A stretch of 33,993 nt of DNA from Desulfosporosinus sp. (GTDB taxonomy: Bacteria > Campylobacterota > Campylobacteria > Campylobacterales > Arcobacteraceae). The notes under the pieces were generated by a model. The model worked only from the letters and a program-made list of their open reading frames with translations, did not search any database and was not told the origin of the DNA. This document shows positions 16,162 to 25,370 of this stretch, piece by piece. The position numbers were made by a program, and so were the translations under genes. The DNA is taken from positions 1-33,993 of the forward strand of contig DYPS01000022.1 of the NCBI GenBank assembly GCA_020719775.1, read 5' to 3'. Every line of letters starts with the position of its first letter. The stretch's first letter is position 1.

Positions 16162-17115
16162 TTATTTTGTGTAAAAATTATTTGCATATAGTGCATCAAT
16201 AAGCTCAACAACACTTCCAACAGATTTTGCAAATTTTCTATCTTGATCATCATTTAAATTTGCTTCGATTATTTTCTCAGCTCCTGTTGCTCCAATCATT
16301 ACCGGAACACCACTTACTGTATTTTGATATCCATATTCACCATCTAACATAACACTACAAGGATAGATTTGTTTTGTATCACTTAAAACAGCTTCTGCCA
16401 TAAGTGATGCCGCTTTCGCTGGTGCATAATATGCACTACCATCTTTTAATAATGAAACGATTTCAGCTCCACCTCTTTTTGTTTTTTCTACAATTTCATG
16501 AATCTCTTCCCATGAGAGGAGATCAGTAAGCGGAACACCAGCAACAGTAGAAAATCTAGGCAATGGAACCATATCATCACCATGACCACCCATAACAGAA
16601 CATCTAATTTGTCCAGCACCATATCCTAGTTTTTCATATACAAAGTGAGCCATTCTAGCACTATCTAAGATACCAGCCATCCCTAAAACTCTATTTCTTG
16701 ACCAACCACTCTCTTTCAAAGCCACATAAACCATCGCATCAAGAGGATTTGAAACAGGGATAATAATAGCATTTGGAGAATATTTTACTATATCAGCCAT
16801 AACTGTTCTCATAATTTCAGCATTTTTAATAAGTAAATCATCTCTATTCATACCTGGAAGCCTTGGACTTCCTGCAGCAATAACAACAACATCACAATCT
16901 GTTAAATCCTCGGCTTTCTCAGCATGTTTTACAACTGTATGTTTTCTTGCTGCTTGAACTGCTTGAGACATATCAAGAGCTAATCCTTTGGCTTTTGTAG
17001 GGTTACTACTTGATCGTAAAATTACTTCATGACAAGCACCATTCATAGCTAAAATATAAGCACAAGTTGCACCAACATTTCCAATTCCAACTATTCCTAC
17101 TTTTTTTCCTCTCAT
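16162..17115 (-). CDS. mdh: Malate dehydrogenase (LDH-like type), possibly NADP-preferring
   Basis: A 317-residue dehydrogenase with GIVGIGNVGATCAY (nucleotide-binding loop), SPRLPGMNRDDLL (substrate-loop arginine), PVSNPLDAMVYVA, and the catalytic MGGHGDDMVPL. It interconverts malate and oxaloacetate. At the end of the second beta strand, where NAD-dependent enzymes carry an Asp that holds the adenine ribose, this protein reads ILRSSSNPTKAKG, with Ser/Arg and no acid. That pattern is typical of NADP-binding folds, so NADP use is an inference worth testing. AAGGGGAATTCAATG sets the start. First gene of the mdh-fumAB unit. Confidence 0.93.
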   Translation of the reverse strand: MRGKKVGIVGIGNVGATCAYILAMNGACHEVILRSSSNPTKAKGLALDMSQAVQAARKHTVVKHAEKAEDLTDCDVVVIAAGSPRLPGMNRDDLLIKNAEIMRTVMADIVKYSPNAIIIPVSNPLDAMVYVALKESGWSRNRVLGMAGILDSARMAHFVYEKLGYGAGQIRCSVMGGHGDDMVPLPRFSTVAGVPLTDLLSWEEIHEIVEKTKRGGAEIVSLLKDGSAYYAPAKAASLMAEAVLSDTKQIYPCSVMLDGEYGYQNTVSGVPVMIGATGAEKIIEANLNDDQDRKFAKSVGSVVELIDALYANNFYTK

Positions 17116-17243
17116 TGAATTCCCCTTAATTTTATTTTATAAGCTCGTATATTTTGATATACATTAGATTATTTGAAAATATTATATATTAAAACAATTA
17201 AAGATTAATAGATTTAGCTTTAATTTTTAATTGGTTTAATCTA

Positions 17244-17281
17244 AAAAGTTACAAGAAGTAATTAAACTCCTCATAACTTTT
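17244..17281 (-). terminator. Intrinsic terminator after icd
   Basis: On the minus strand a 16-bp stem forms with three G-T wobbles (arms 17266-17281 and 17244-17259) and a TTAATT loop, ending in CTTTTT. The wobbles pair only in the minus-strand transcript, which confirms the direction. It starts 17 bp after the icd stop. Confidence 0.75.
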
Positions 17282-17297
17282 GCTAATAAGTTGATAA

Positions 17298-19475
17298 TTA
17301 TATGTTATCTATGATTGCATTTAATGTAGCAGATGGTCTCATTGCTTTTTCAGCCAATTCATCATTTGGATGGAAGTATCCACCAATGTTTTGAGCTTTT
17401 CCTTCAACTGCCATAAGTTCAGCCATAATTGTAGCTTCATTGTCAACTAATGCTTTCGCAATAGGTACAAATTTAGCAGCTAATTCAGTATTTGAACCTT
17501 CAGCTAATGCTTTTGCCCAATACTGAGCAACAAAGAAGTGAGAAGCTTTATTATCTGGTTCACCTGCTTTTCTTCCTGGCTCTTTTGAATTATCAAGGTA
17601 CCCATTGTTAGCAACGTCAAGTGCATCTGTAAGTGCTTTGATTTTTGCATCGTTATGTTTATGCCCTAAGAATCTTAAAGACTCAGCAAGTGCTAAAAAT
17701 TCCCCTAAAGAATCCCATCTTAAGTGACCTTCGTTTAAGAATTGCTCAACATGTTTAGGAGCAGACCCACCAGCACCTGTTTCATATAATCCTCCACCAG
17801 CAAGCAATGGAACGATTGAAAGCATTTTAGCAGATGTTCCAAGCTCTAAAATTGGGTACATATCAGTTAAATGATCTCTTAAAACATTTCCAGTTACAGC
17901 TATAGTATTTAAACCTTGTCTGATTCTTGTATTTGTAAATCTTGTAGCATCTGTAACATTCATAAATTGGATATCTAAACCTGTTGTATCAAGTTCAGCT
18001 AAATAAGTTTTAACTTTTTTCGTAACTTCAGCATCATGAGCTCTTTTCTCATCTAACCAAAATATTGCTGGAATTCCCTCTTGTCTAGTTCGTTCAACTG
18101 TAAGTCTTACCCAGTCTTTGATTGGGATATCTTTACATCTTGACATTCTCCAGATATCACCAGCTTCGCATTCAAATGACATTAAAACTGTACCATCTTC
18201 AGCAGTAACTGTAACTGTTCCAGCTTCAGCCAATTCAAATGTAGTTGGGTGTGAACCATATTCTTCAGCTTTTTGAGCCATAAGACCTATATTTTGCATT
18301 GTTCCCATAGTTGTTACATCATATTGTCCGTGTTTTACACAATCAGCTACCATTTCAGCATGGAACATACCATAAGTTGAATCAGGAATAACCGCTACAG
18401 TTTCACAAGCAGCTCCTGTTCTATCCCATTGTTTTCCACCTTCTCTAACAACAACTGGCATAGAAGCATCGATGATGATATCGTTTGAAGCATTGAAATT
18501 TGTAGTTCCTTTATCAGAATCAACCATTGCTAATTTTGGTGAATCGCTATCAAGTACAGCTTTAAACGCAGCTTTAATTTCAGCTTCTTTAGCATGACCT
18601 TTGATCTTTTTCTCTAAATCTGACATACCTTGATTTGGGTTAACATTTAACTCTTTAAATGTATCTGCATATTTAGCAAAAACATCTTCAAAAAATGCTA
18701 CAAATCCATAACCAAACATAATTGGATCTGAGATTTTCATCATAGTTGCTTTTAAATGTAATGACCATAATACATCTTTATCTTTTGCATCTTGGATTGT
18801 TTTTTTGTAGAAAGCTTTAAGTGCAGAAACTGACATAAAAGTACCATCTAAAATCTCACTAGCAACTCCATTGATAGTTTTTAACTCTTTACCATTGATT
18901 GCCATTGTTATTTTTTGATCTTTATCAATAGTTACAGATTTCTCATTTCCATAGAAATCCCCATTACCTTCCATATGTGATACATATGCTTTAGAGTTTT
19001 CAGAAAATGCTCTTAATTTATGTGGATTCTTTTTAGCAAAGTTTTTAACAGCAACTGCTGCCCTTCTATCAGAGTTCCCTTCTCTAAGAACTGGATTAAC
19101 AGCTGAACCCAGGCAAGTGCTATATTTAGCTTGGATAGCAATTTCAGTATCATTTGCTGGATTTTCAGGGTAACTAGGAATATCATATCCTTGTCCTTGA
19201 AGTTCAGCGATACAATCTTTAAGTTGACCAACAGATGCAGATACATTAGGAAGTTTGATGATATTTCCATCTTCTTGTAAAACTACTTCACCTAGTTTTG
19301 CTAATTCATCTTCTGCTAAATCCATTGCTGCTAAAACTCTTCCCGCAAGCGAGATATCACTTGTAATAACTTCCACATCCGCTGCTTTTGTAAAAGCATT
19401 TACGATAGGTAAAAGTGAATAAGTAGCTAGTGCTGGAGCTTCATCGATTTTTGACCAAATTATTTTTGCTGACAT
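17298..19475 (-). CDS. icd: Isocitrate dehydrogenase, NADP-dependent, monomeric type
   Basis: A 725-residue monomeric IDH (the IDH-II family of about 740 residues), unrelated in architecture to the dimeric E. coli enzyme. Landmarks are the start SAKIIWSKIDEAPALATYSL, NPVLREGNSDRRAA (substrate site), LWSLHLKATMMKISDPIMFG, and GGSAPKHVEQFL. It interconverts isocitrate and 2-oxoglutarate + CO2 with NADP(H); in a reductive cycle it carboxylates 2-oxoglutarate. AAAAGGAAATACAGA precedes the ATG. It has its own terminator, so it is transcribed separately from mdh. Confidence 0.97.
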   Translation of the reverse strand: MSAKIIWSKIDEAPALATYSLLPIVNAFTKAADVEVITSDISLAGRVLAAMDLAEDELAKLGEVVLQEDGNIIKLPNVSASVGQLKDCIAELQGQGYDIPSYPENPANDTEIAIQAKYSTCLGSAVNPVLREGNSDRRAAVAVKNFAKKNPHKLRAFSENSKAYVSHMEGNGDFYGNEKSVTIDKDQKITMAINGKELKTINGVASEILDGTFMSVSALKAFYKKTIQDAKDKDVLWSLHLKATMMKISDPIMFGYGFVAFFEDVFAKYADTFKELNVNPNQGMSDLEKKIKGHAKEAEIKAAFKAVLDSDSPKLAMVDSDKGTTNFNASNDIIIDASMPVVVREGGKQWDRTGAACETVAVIPDSTYGMFHAEMVADCVKHGQYDVTTMGTMQNIGLMAQKAEEYGSHPTTFELAEAGTVTVTAEDGTVLMSFECEAGDIWRMSRCKDIPIKDWVRLTVERTRQEGIPAIFWLDEKRAHDAEVTKKVKTYLAELDTTGLDIQFMNVTDATRFTNTRIRQGLNTIAVTGNVLRDHLTDMYPILELGTSAKMLSIVPLLAGGGLYETGAGGSAPKHVEQFLNEGHLRWDSLGEFLALAESLRFLGHKHNDAKIKALTDALDVANNGYLDNSKEPGRKAGEPDNKASHFFVAQYWAKALAEGSNTELAAKFVPIAKALVDNEATIMAELMAVEGKAQNIGGYFHPNDELAEKAMRPSATLNAIIDNI

Positions 19476-19637
19476 TCTGTATTTCCTTTTTTATTTTTAT
19501 GTAACTAAATTTTATCATAAAAAATATTTAGTGATTGAAATGTAATAAAAAGAAATTATTATTTCTAAAAAATTGTTTCATTTTGATACATTTTAAAAAG
19601 TGATAGAGTGAGCTTATCTCTCAAATATTTGTATTAT

Positions 19638-20879
19638 TTAAATATTCTTCCAGAGTTCTTTGGGCGTTTTTTGTTTTTGATCTGTTTGTTTTTTTTTCTC
19701 TTGATGTAACTTATCGTAAACTTTTAAATTAGTTACTTCTTTAGTATTTTTGATTGGTTTGTTTTTTGTTTTATCTAGTTGATTATTAGACTTAATCTCT
19801 TGTTTAGATATAGATTTAACTTTCTGTATCGTTTTAGATTCTAAATCAGAAGTTTTTTTTAATTCCTTTTCTTTAGCTACGGTAGTAGCAATATTAATTT
19901 TATGTGATTCGAAATTAGATGCAAATGAATGTCCACCACCTCCAACTTTTTTCATAAAAAACAGGTAACTATTTTTTGCCGGAAATATGGCAGCTTTGAT
20001 TGCTTCAAATTCAACAGCACAAACCGGATCTGTTGGTATACCGTAAAACTTATAGGTATTATATGTAGTTTCATCATTTGCTATCATAGTTGGAGTAACT
20101 CGTGTATGAGAAAATTCACCATAATTTAAGGTGCCATCCATTTGAAGTTTCATTTTCTGAGCAAGTCTATTATAGATTACCCCAGAAACTTGAGTCATCT
20201 CCATTTTTGAACCTGATTCTTTTTGAATGATAGAAGCTATAATTATATATTTGTACCAATCGTCTCTGTGATAATTATTAAAAATCTTGGTACTATATTT
20301 TTGATATTCTTCTTGAGTATATTGAAAAAGATACAAAAGTAAATCTCTTGGATTCATCCCTATTGGAAGATTGTAAGTTTGAGAGATGATATTTCCATCT
20401 TTTTTGTATGCTAATTCATGATAAGCTTTAAATAATTCGTCTCTTGGAAGTTTAAGTTTAGTTGCTAATTCATTTAGAAAAAAATAATATGTTTCACCAG
20501 GGAGAAGTGTAACAGTGGCTAGAGCCGCTTTCGATGTTGAAATTTTATATAAAAAATCTAGCTTCGTAAGTTTCGTAGTATCAGATTTTAAGCCCATATC
20601 CATCCAACCGCTTTGAGGATAACCAATAAATAATAATGAAATTCTATCAATAAAATTAAGGCTATATCCATTTTGATTTAGATAAGATAACGCATTAGAA
20701 GTTGATCCTTTTGGTATGAAAACAACTCTTTTTGATTCCATTGATAAGGTTAAATAATATAAAATAGTGATGAAAAATACAAGACCAAGCTCAATAGCAC
20801 TTAAAAGCGTAACTTTTTTACTAGTATTTTTTATTTTTTCAATTGTAGTTTTTATATATTCTTTAATGTATGGCTTCAA
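19638..20879 (-). CDS. mltG: Endolytic murein transglycosylase MltG (YceG-like)
   Basis: A 413-residue inner-membrane protein with one N-terminal helix (about residues 24-46) and a periplasmic YceG domain. The catalytic region reads IIASIIQKESGSKME (catalytic Glu), then VSGVIYNRLAQKMKLQMDG and YGIPTDPVCAVEFEAIKAA. It cleaves nascent glycan strands and limits their length. From about residue 330 a Lys/Gln/Thr-rich, low-complexity tail of about 85 residues extends past the domain, which is unusual. The only in-frame start that keeps the membrane helix is TTG 20879, with a poor ribosome binding site. Its first 110 bp overlap the divergent AsmA-like gene. Confidence 0.88.
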   Translation of the reverse strand: MKPYIKEYIKTTIEKIKNTSKKVTLLSAIELGLVFFITILYYLTLSMESKRVVFIPKGSTSNALSYLNQNGYSLNFIDRISLLFIGYPQSGWMDMGLKSDTTKLTKLDFLYKISTSKAALATVTLLPGETYYFFLNELATKLKLPRDELFKAYHELAYKKDGNIISQTYNLPIGMNPRDLLLYLFQYTQEEYQKYSTKIFNNYHRDDWYKYIIIASIIQKESGSKMEMTQVSGVIYNRLAQKMKLQMDGTLNYGEFSHTRVTPTMIANDETTYNTYKFYGIPTDPVCAVEFEAIKAAIFPAKNSYLFFMKKVGGGGHSFASNFESHKINIATTVAKEKELKKTSDLESKTIQKVKSISKQEIKSNNQLDKTKNKPIKNTKEVTNLKVYDKLHQEKKKQTDQKQKTPKELWKNI

Positions 20880-23800
20880 ATTTAATCATCTTTCTTTCGG
20901 TGGAATAAATATAGGGGCATTGTATTTAAAATATGATAAAAAACTCTTTTTACAGCTTAATGATTTTGATTATAATGGTGATAAATTTGATCTTAATGCG
21001 GTAATTAGTAGTACTAATGGAAAGATTATAATTGATATTGAAAACTTATACTATCAAAATGTTCAAATAAATCTTAAAGGGAAATTACCTCTTTCTTTTG
21101 ATGAAATCAAAAAACTCAAAGATGGTTTTAAAAAAGATTTAACTTTTTCAAATGCTACAGTTACCTTCAATAAAGCACTTTCTCCCGTTTTAGCTGAAAA
21201 ACTTTTTGTACAATTTTCAGATGATATCCATTTTAGATTTTTACACCCAACATTAGATGGAATAAAGCTTGATAATTCAACTATTGATATTGTTGATTTG
21301 AAAAATGATGGAATTTTAAAAATATATTTAAATATGCATAATATTTTGGATAGAAAAATTTTAAAAATTCTTGGAACTTATGAAGTTGATTTACCATTAA
21401 AACAAATAGAGGGGGAAACACATACTAATATTAATATCGATATTCCTTTTGCAGAAGATTTAGGAACAGTTGTCACAGCTTTTGTAAAAGTAAAAAATGG
21501 AGTGATAGCATTTGGAGATAATCATCTTAATATAAAGCAAACACCTTCAAGTCCAAAAACGAAAGTAAATGTTTTTGTTGAATTGAAAAATAATAAAGTC
21601 CTTTTTGATGAATATATTGTTTATTCTGATTTGATTAAGGCTCGATATGAAGATAAAATATTAAAAGTTGTTTCAAAACAAAATATCCTTAAGAACCAAG
21701 AATCTATTGCTTTAGCTACTTTAGAAAATTTAAATTTTAGAATCAAAGACAAAATGCTTAAATATGGTGTTGATCTTAAAGATCAAAAGATGAATTCTAT
21801 TACTTTAATAGGTGATGCAAATTTTTATAAACAAACTACCCAAGGGAAAATGAATTTACAGCGCTTGAATTATGAAGATAAAGCTCAATTAGAAAATCAA
21901 ACTTTATCTTATTCTGTTTCAAACAACCCTTTGAATATTTTGATAAATGGTGATTTGGAACTTAACGCAAAACTTGAAAATAATGAAACAAAAATAGTAA
22001 ATTTTAAAAATTTTAACCTTAATTATAAAGATAAAATAGCAATAATAAATACAGGTATAGATGACGGAAAGAACCTATTCTTTCTAGAAAATATTACAAA
22101 TTTTGATAAAAATGAAACAATTGGAAAATTTTATATCAATAATTTTATTTTTGACAATAGAATTAAAATAAGTAATCAAGTTTTAAACTACAATCTTGGA
22201 CATGAGCCATTAGTGCTGACAATGAATGGCAATATGGGGATGCTTTTCAAAAGCAAAGAAGATGGAGAAGATAAAGCGATATTATTTTCAAATTTAATTG
22301 CAAGATATGAAAACAATACGGCAACAATTGATGGAGATTTGATTGAAAATCAAAATAAAATTACATTTCATGATACAACATATTTGGATGAAAATATTTC
22401 AAAGGGAAAACTTTTTATTTCAAATATGGAGTATAAAGATATTGCAAAAATTAAAAATCAAACTGTTGATTTTGAGTTAACTCATCAGCCAATTGAAGCA
22501 CATTTTTTTGGTGATTTCAAAGTTGTTTTAAATGAAAAAGATTATACAAAAGAGCTGTCTCTAAATGGATTTGATGCTCTTTATAGTGATGATATGATCA
22601 AAATTAAAACAAATGTTGATGAAGGGGATAACTCTTTATATTTTACAAATATTACTAATTTGGATACAAAAGTTGCAAAAGGAAGTCTGAATATTAAAGA
22701 TTTTTCTTTTAAACCATATTTGAATCTTAAAAATGAATTTTTGCAATATAATGTTGATTTTAAAGATAAAATTAAAGCAACTATTCCTAAATATTCTCTT
22801 ACTTATGAAAAAAATCAAGAAAATCGAGAAGTTTTAAATATCGGAAGATTAAATAATTTATTAGATAAATTTGAATATATCAAAAATAAAAAATTACAAG
22901 ATGGAACATTGCATCTTTCAACTGCTGATAATTTTAAAGAAACCAATATTATAGTAAATGATTTAGCAGTAGATATAAACAGCAATTTATTTAGTCAAAA
23001 TCAAAGTGAAACAAATGTAGCTGATAAAAATCATACAATACAAGATTTACCGAAGATATCCTTAAAAATGTTTAATTCAAAAATCTCTATTGATAATAGC
23101 TACGATATAAATGCAGTTTCGCTATTAGCGAATACAAATAAACAAATAATTGATGTAAAATATTTGCCTCAAGATGAAAAGAATATAATTAAATTTCATA
23201 AAGATGGAGATATTTTCAGTTTGAAAGCAAATAATGTAAGTGATAAATTTATTGAAAATATTACAAAGAAAAATATTTTTGATGGAGGACAATTTACTAT
23301 TGATTTAAATGGGAATAAAACAAATCTTTATGGTGAAATTTATACAGAAAATACGACAGTTAAAAATGTAAAAATTTTAAATAATTTGATTACATTTATT
23401 AATACAACACCAGCTATTGTCTCACCAGTTTTGGCCTTGCCTACACTTTTTAGAATGAGTGAATCGGGATTTGATATAACAGGGTATCCTATAAAAGAGG
23501 GAGATGTAAAATTTAACTATCTTTATGATTCAAAATTATTAACCTTAGAATCATTTTATACCAAAAGCGACATGATGGACTTTAGAGGAAAAGGGAAGGT
23601 TGATATAGCAAATCAAAAACTTGAAGCTGGGCTTGATGCAATATTTTTGAAAGATTATTCAAAGCTACTTAAGCATATTCCACTTGTGGGGTATGTTATT
23701 ATGGGAGAAGATGGAAATTTTGCTGTTAATGTTAATATCAATGGAACATTTGAAGAACAAGAATTTACAACAGATATAATTCGAAATGCAACAGAAGGCA

Positions 23801-23898
23801 CAGTAAATATAATAAAACGAACTTTTATAACTCCTTTTAGGTTATTTGAATTAGTAGAAGAGATAGATAAAAACAATACTACAGAAGAAGGAAAATAA
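20770..23898 (+). CDS. AsmA-like / DUF3971 large envelope protein with internal repeats
   Basis: A 1042-residue protein with one N-terminal membrane helix (about residues 14-36) and a long, beta-rich, Asn/Lys-rich periplasmic region. A unit of about 93 residues recurs at about residues 360, 452, 545 and 639, each with GK-xxIxN, Y-NQ-x-L-x-Y, a GD or GN strand and F-x-NIT. The C-terminal part (FDITGYPIKEGDVKFNY ... ANQKLEAGLDAIFLKD) is the AsmA-family C-terminal domain. Relatives (YhdP, TamB, YdbH) form a repeating beta groove carrying phospholipid to the outer membrane. The start is GTG 20767 or ATG 20770; only a weak AAGG precedes them. The stop overlaps the dnaB start (TAATG). Confidence 0.75.
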   Translation: MKNTRPSSIALKSVTFLLVFFIFSIVVFIYSLMYGFKFNHLSFGGINIGALYLKYDKKLFLQLNDFDYNGDKFDLNAVISSTNGKIIIDIENLYYQNVQINLKGKLPLSFDEIKKLKDGFKKDLTFSNATVTFNKALSPVLAEKLFVQFSDDIHFRFLHPTLDGIKLDNSTIDIVDLKNDGILKIYLNMHNILDRKILKILGTYEVDLPLKQIEGETHTNINIDIPFAEDLGTVVTAFVKVKNGVIAFGDNHLNIKQTPSSPKTKVNVFVELKNNKVLFDEYIVYSDLIKARYEDKILKVVSKQNILKNQESIALATLENLNFRIKDKMLKYGVDLKDQKMNSITLIGDANFYKQTTQGKMNLQRLNYEDKAQLENQTLSYSVSNNPLNILINGDLELNAKLENNETKIVNFKNFNLNYKDKIAIINTGIDDGKNLFFLENITNFDKNETIGKFYINNFIFDNRIKISNQVLNYNLGHEPLVLTMNGNMGMLFKSKEDGEDKAILFSNLIARYENNTATIDGDLIENQNKITFHDTTYLDENISKGKLFISNMEYKDIAKIKNQTVDFELTHQPIEAHFFGDFKVVLNEKDYTKELSLNGFDALYSDDMIKIKTNVDEGDNSLYFTNITNLDTKVAKGSLNIKDFSFKPYLNLKNEFLQYNVDFKDKIKATIPKYSLTYEKNQENREVLNIGRLNNLLDKFEYIKNKKLQDGTLHLSTADNFKETNIIVNDLAVDINSNLFSQNQSETNVADKNHTIQDLPKISLKMFNSKISIDNSYDINAVSLLANTNKQIIDVKYLPQDEKNIIKFHKDGDIFSLKANNVSDKFIENITKKNIFDGGQFTIDLNGNKTNLYGEIYTENTTVKNVKILNNLITFINTTPAIVSPVLALPTLFRMSESGFDITGYPIKEGDVKFNYLYDSKLLTLESFYTKSDMMDFRGKGKVDIANQKLEAGLDAIFLKDYSKLLKHIPLVGYVIMGEDGNFAVNVNINGTFEEQEFTTDIIRNATEGTVNIIKRTFITPFRLFELVEEIDKNNTTEEGK

Positions 23899-25337
23899 TG
23901 GATAATATTTATGCAGTAAATATAGAAAGAGCAGTACTTAGCTCTATTTTTTTTAATCCAGAGGTTATAGAGGATATACTAGGGATATTAAAGGCAAAGG
24001 ATTTTTATCTTCCAGCTCATAAAAGAATATTTGAAGTAATGGAGCAGCTCAATAGTCATGATCTACCAATAGATGAAGAGTTTATTCGAAGAAGAATTGA
24101 TACTAAAGAGGTTGATGATAGTGTTTTGATAGAAATACTCTCAGCAAATGCTATTACAAATACGCTAGCTTATGCAAAAGAGATTAAAGATTCCTCAGTT
24201 AAAAGAGAGCTTATTGCTCTTGCTACGGAGATAAAGAAAGTAACTATTGAAGATGAATTACCAGCAATAGAAGCTGTTGATTATGTTCAAAATGCACTGT
24301 ATAAAATTACAACAGATAGTGCAAGTAGTGAATTAAAAAATATGTATCAGATAACAACAGATACTTTACTTCATATGGAGAAAATGAAACAAAGAGGAAA
24401 TACTTATCTTATTGGAGAAACTACAGGCTTTGATGCGCTTGATAGAAAAACAACAGGATTTAATAATGGCGATCTAGTTATTATTGCAGCTCGTCCTGCC
24501 ATGGGGAAAACTTCTTTTGTCCTCAATACTGCTTTAGAAAATGTGGAGAGAGGTTCTGGAGTGATATTTTTTTCTTTAGAGATGCCAGCTGAACAGCTTA
24601 TGATGAGACTTATTAGTACAAAAACAAAGATCCCTTTACAAAATGTAAGGAAAGGTGATCTTGATGATAAGCAGTGGAGTACGGTAACAAAAGCTTTTGA
24701 TGATTTAAATAAAAAGAAGCTTTTTGTAGATGATAGTGGAAGTGTTAATATTAATCAGCTTCGTGCAAGGGTACGAAAAATTGCTGGGAATAAAGAAAAT
24801 AATATTAAAATGGTTATCATAGATTATCTTCAACTTATGCAAGGAACAGGTGGGAAAGACAGGCACTTAGAAGTTTCTGAAATTAGTAGAGGACTTAAAA
24901 TGTTAGCAAGAGAGATGAGTATTCCTATACTTGCGCTTTCTCAGTTAAATCGTGGACTTGAAAGTAGACCAGATAAGAGACCTATGCTTAGTGATATCAG
25001 GGAGTCTGGTTCAATAGAACAAGATGCTGATATTATAATGTTTGTTTATCGTGATGATGTTTATAAAGAGAGAGACGAGGCAAGAAAAGAAAAAGAGGCT
25101 AAAGATAAAGGGGATAGTTATAAAAGTGCTTTTATTAATAAATCTGTAGAAGAAGCAGAGATTATTATAGGAAAGCAACGAAATGGACCAGTTGGAACTA
25201 TAAAGCTTGATTTTCATAAAGAACTTACAATGTTTGTTGATAAAGATGCACCAAATAAAAATGCTCCTATTATTACAACATATGAGAGTGTTGCTGATGC
25301 TGAAATCGATACAATTGTGGATATTCCAGATATATGA
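23898..25337 (+). CDS. dnaB: Replicative DNA helicase DnaB
   Basis: A 479-residue hexameric 5'-3' helicase of the replication fork. The N-terminal domain (NIERAVLSSIFFNPEVIEDI) is followed by the RecA-like core, with Walker A ARPAMGKTSF (about residue 197), the DnaB motif VIIDYLQLM, and SQLNRGLESRPDKRP...SDIRESGSIEQDAD. KQRNGPVG is the arginine-finger region. A charged insert of about 35 residues (REARKEKEAKDKGDS and on) lies before it; similar inserts are known in Campylobacterota. No intein is present. It starts within the stop codon of the AsmA-like gene. Confidence 0.97.
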   Translation: MDNIYAVNIERAVLSSIFFNPEVIEDILGILKAKDFYLPAHKRIFEVMEQLNSHDLPIDEEFIRRRIDTKEVDDSVLIEILSANAITNTLAYAKEIKDSSVKRELIALATEIKKVTIEDELPAIEAVDYVQNALYKITTDSASSELKNMYQITTDTLLHMEKMKQRGNTYLIGETTGFDALDRKTTGFNNGDLVIIAARPAMGKTSFVLNTALENVERGSGVIFFSLEMPAEQLMMRLISTKTKIPLQNVRKGDLDDKQWSTVTKAFDDLNKKKLFVDDSGSVNINQLRARVRKIAGNKENNIKMVIIDYLQLMQGTGGKDRHLEVSEISRGLKMLAREMSIPILALSQLNRGLESRPDKRPMLSDIRESGSIEQDADIIMFVYRDDVYKERDEARKEKEAKDKGDSYKSAFINKSVEEAEIIIGKQRNGPVGTIKLDFHKELTMFVDKDAPNKNAPIITTYESVADAEIDTIVDIPDI

Positions 25338-25370
25338 TTTGGTATTGGAAAATTATGAGCAGGAAACAAA

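Noticed and set aside
19013-19270. Minus-strand frame inside icd
   Set aside because: It lies in another frame fully within the conserved isocitrate dehydrogenase gene, with no independent start signals.
24800-25340. Possible intein or insertion in dnaB
   Set aside because: The charged stretch after the FVYRDD motif is short and lacks intein splice-site residues; the core motifs are continuous, so it is a lineage insert.
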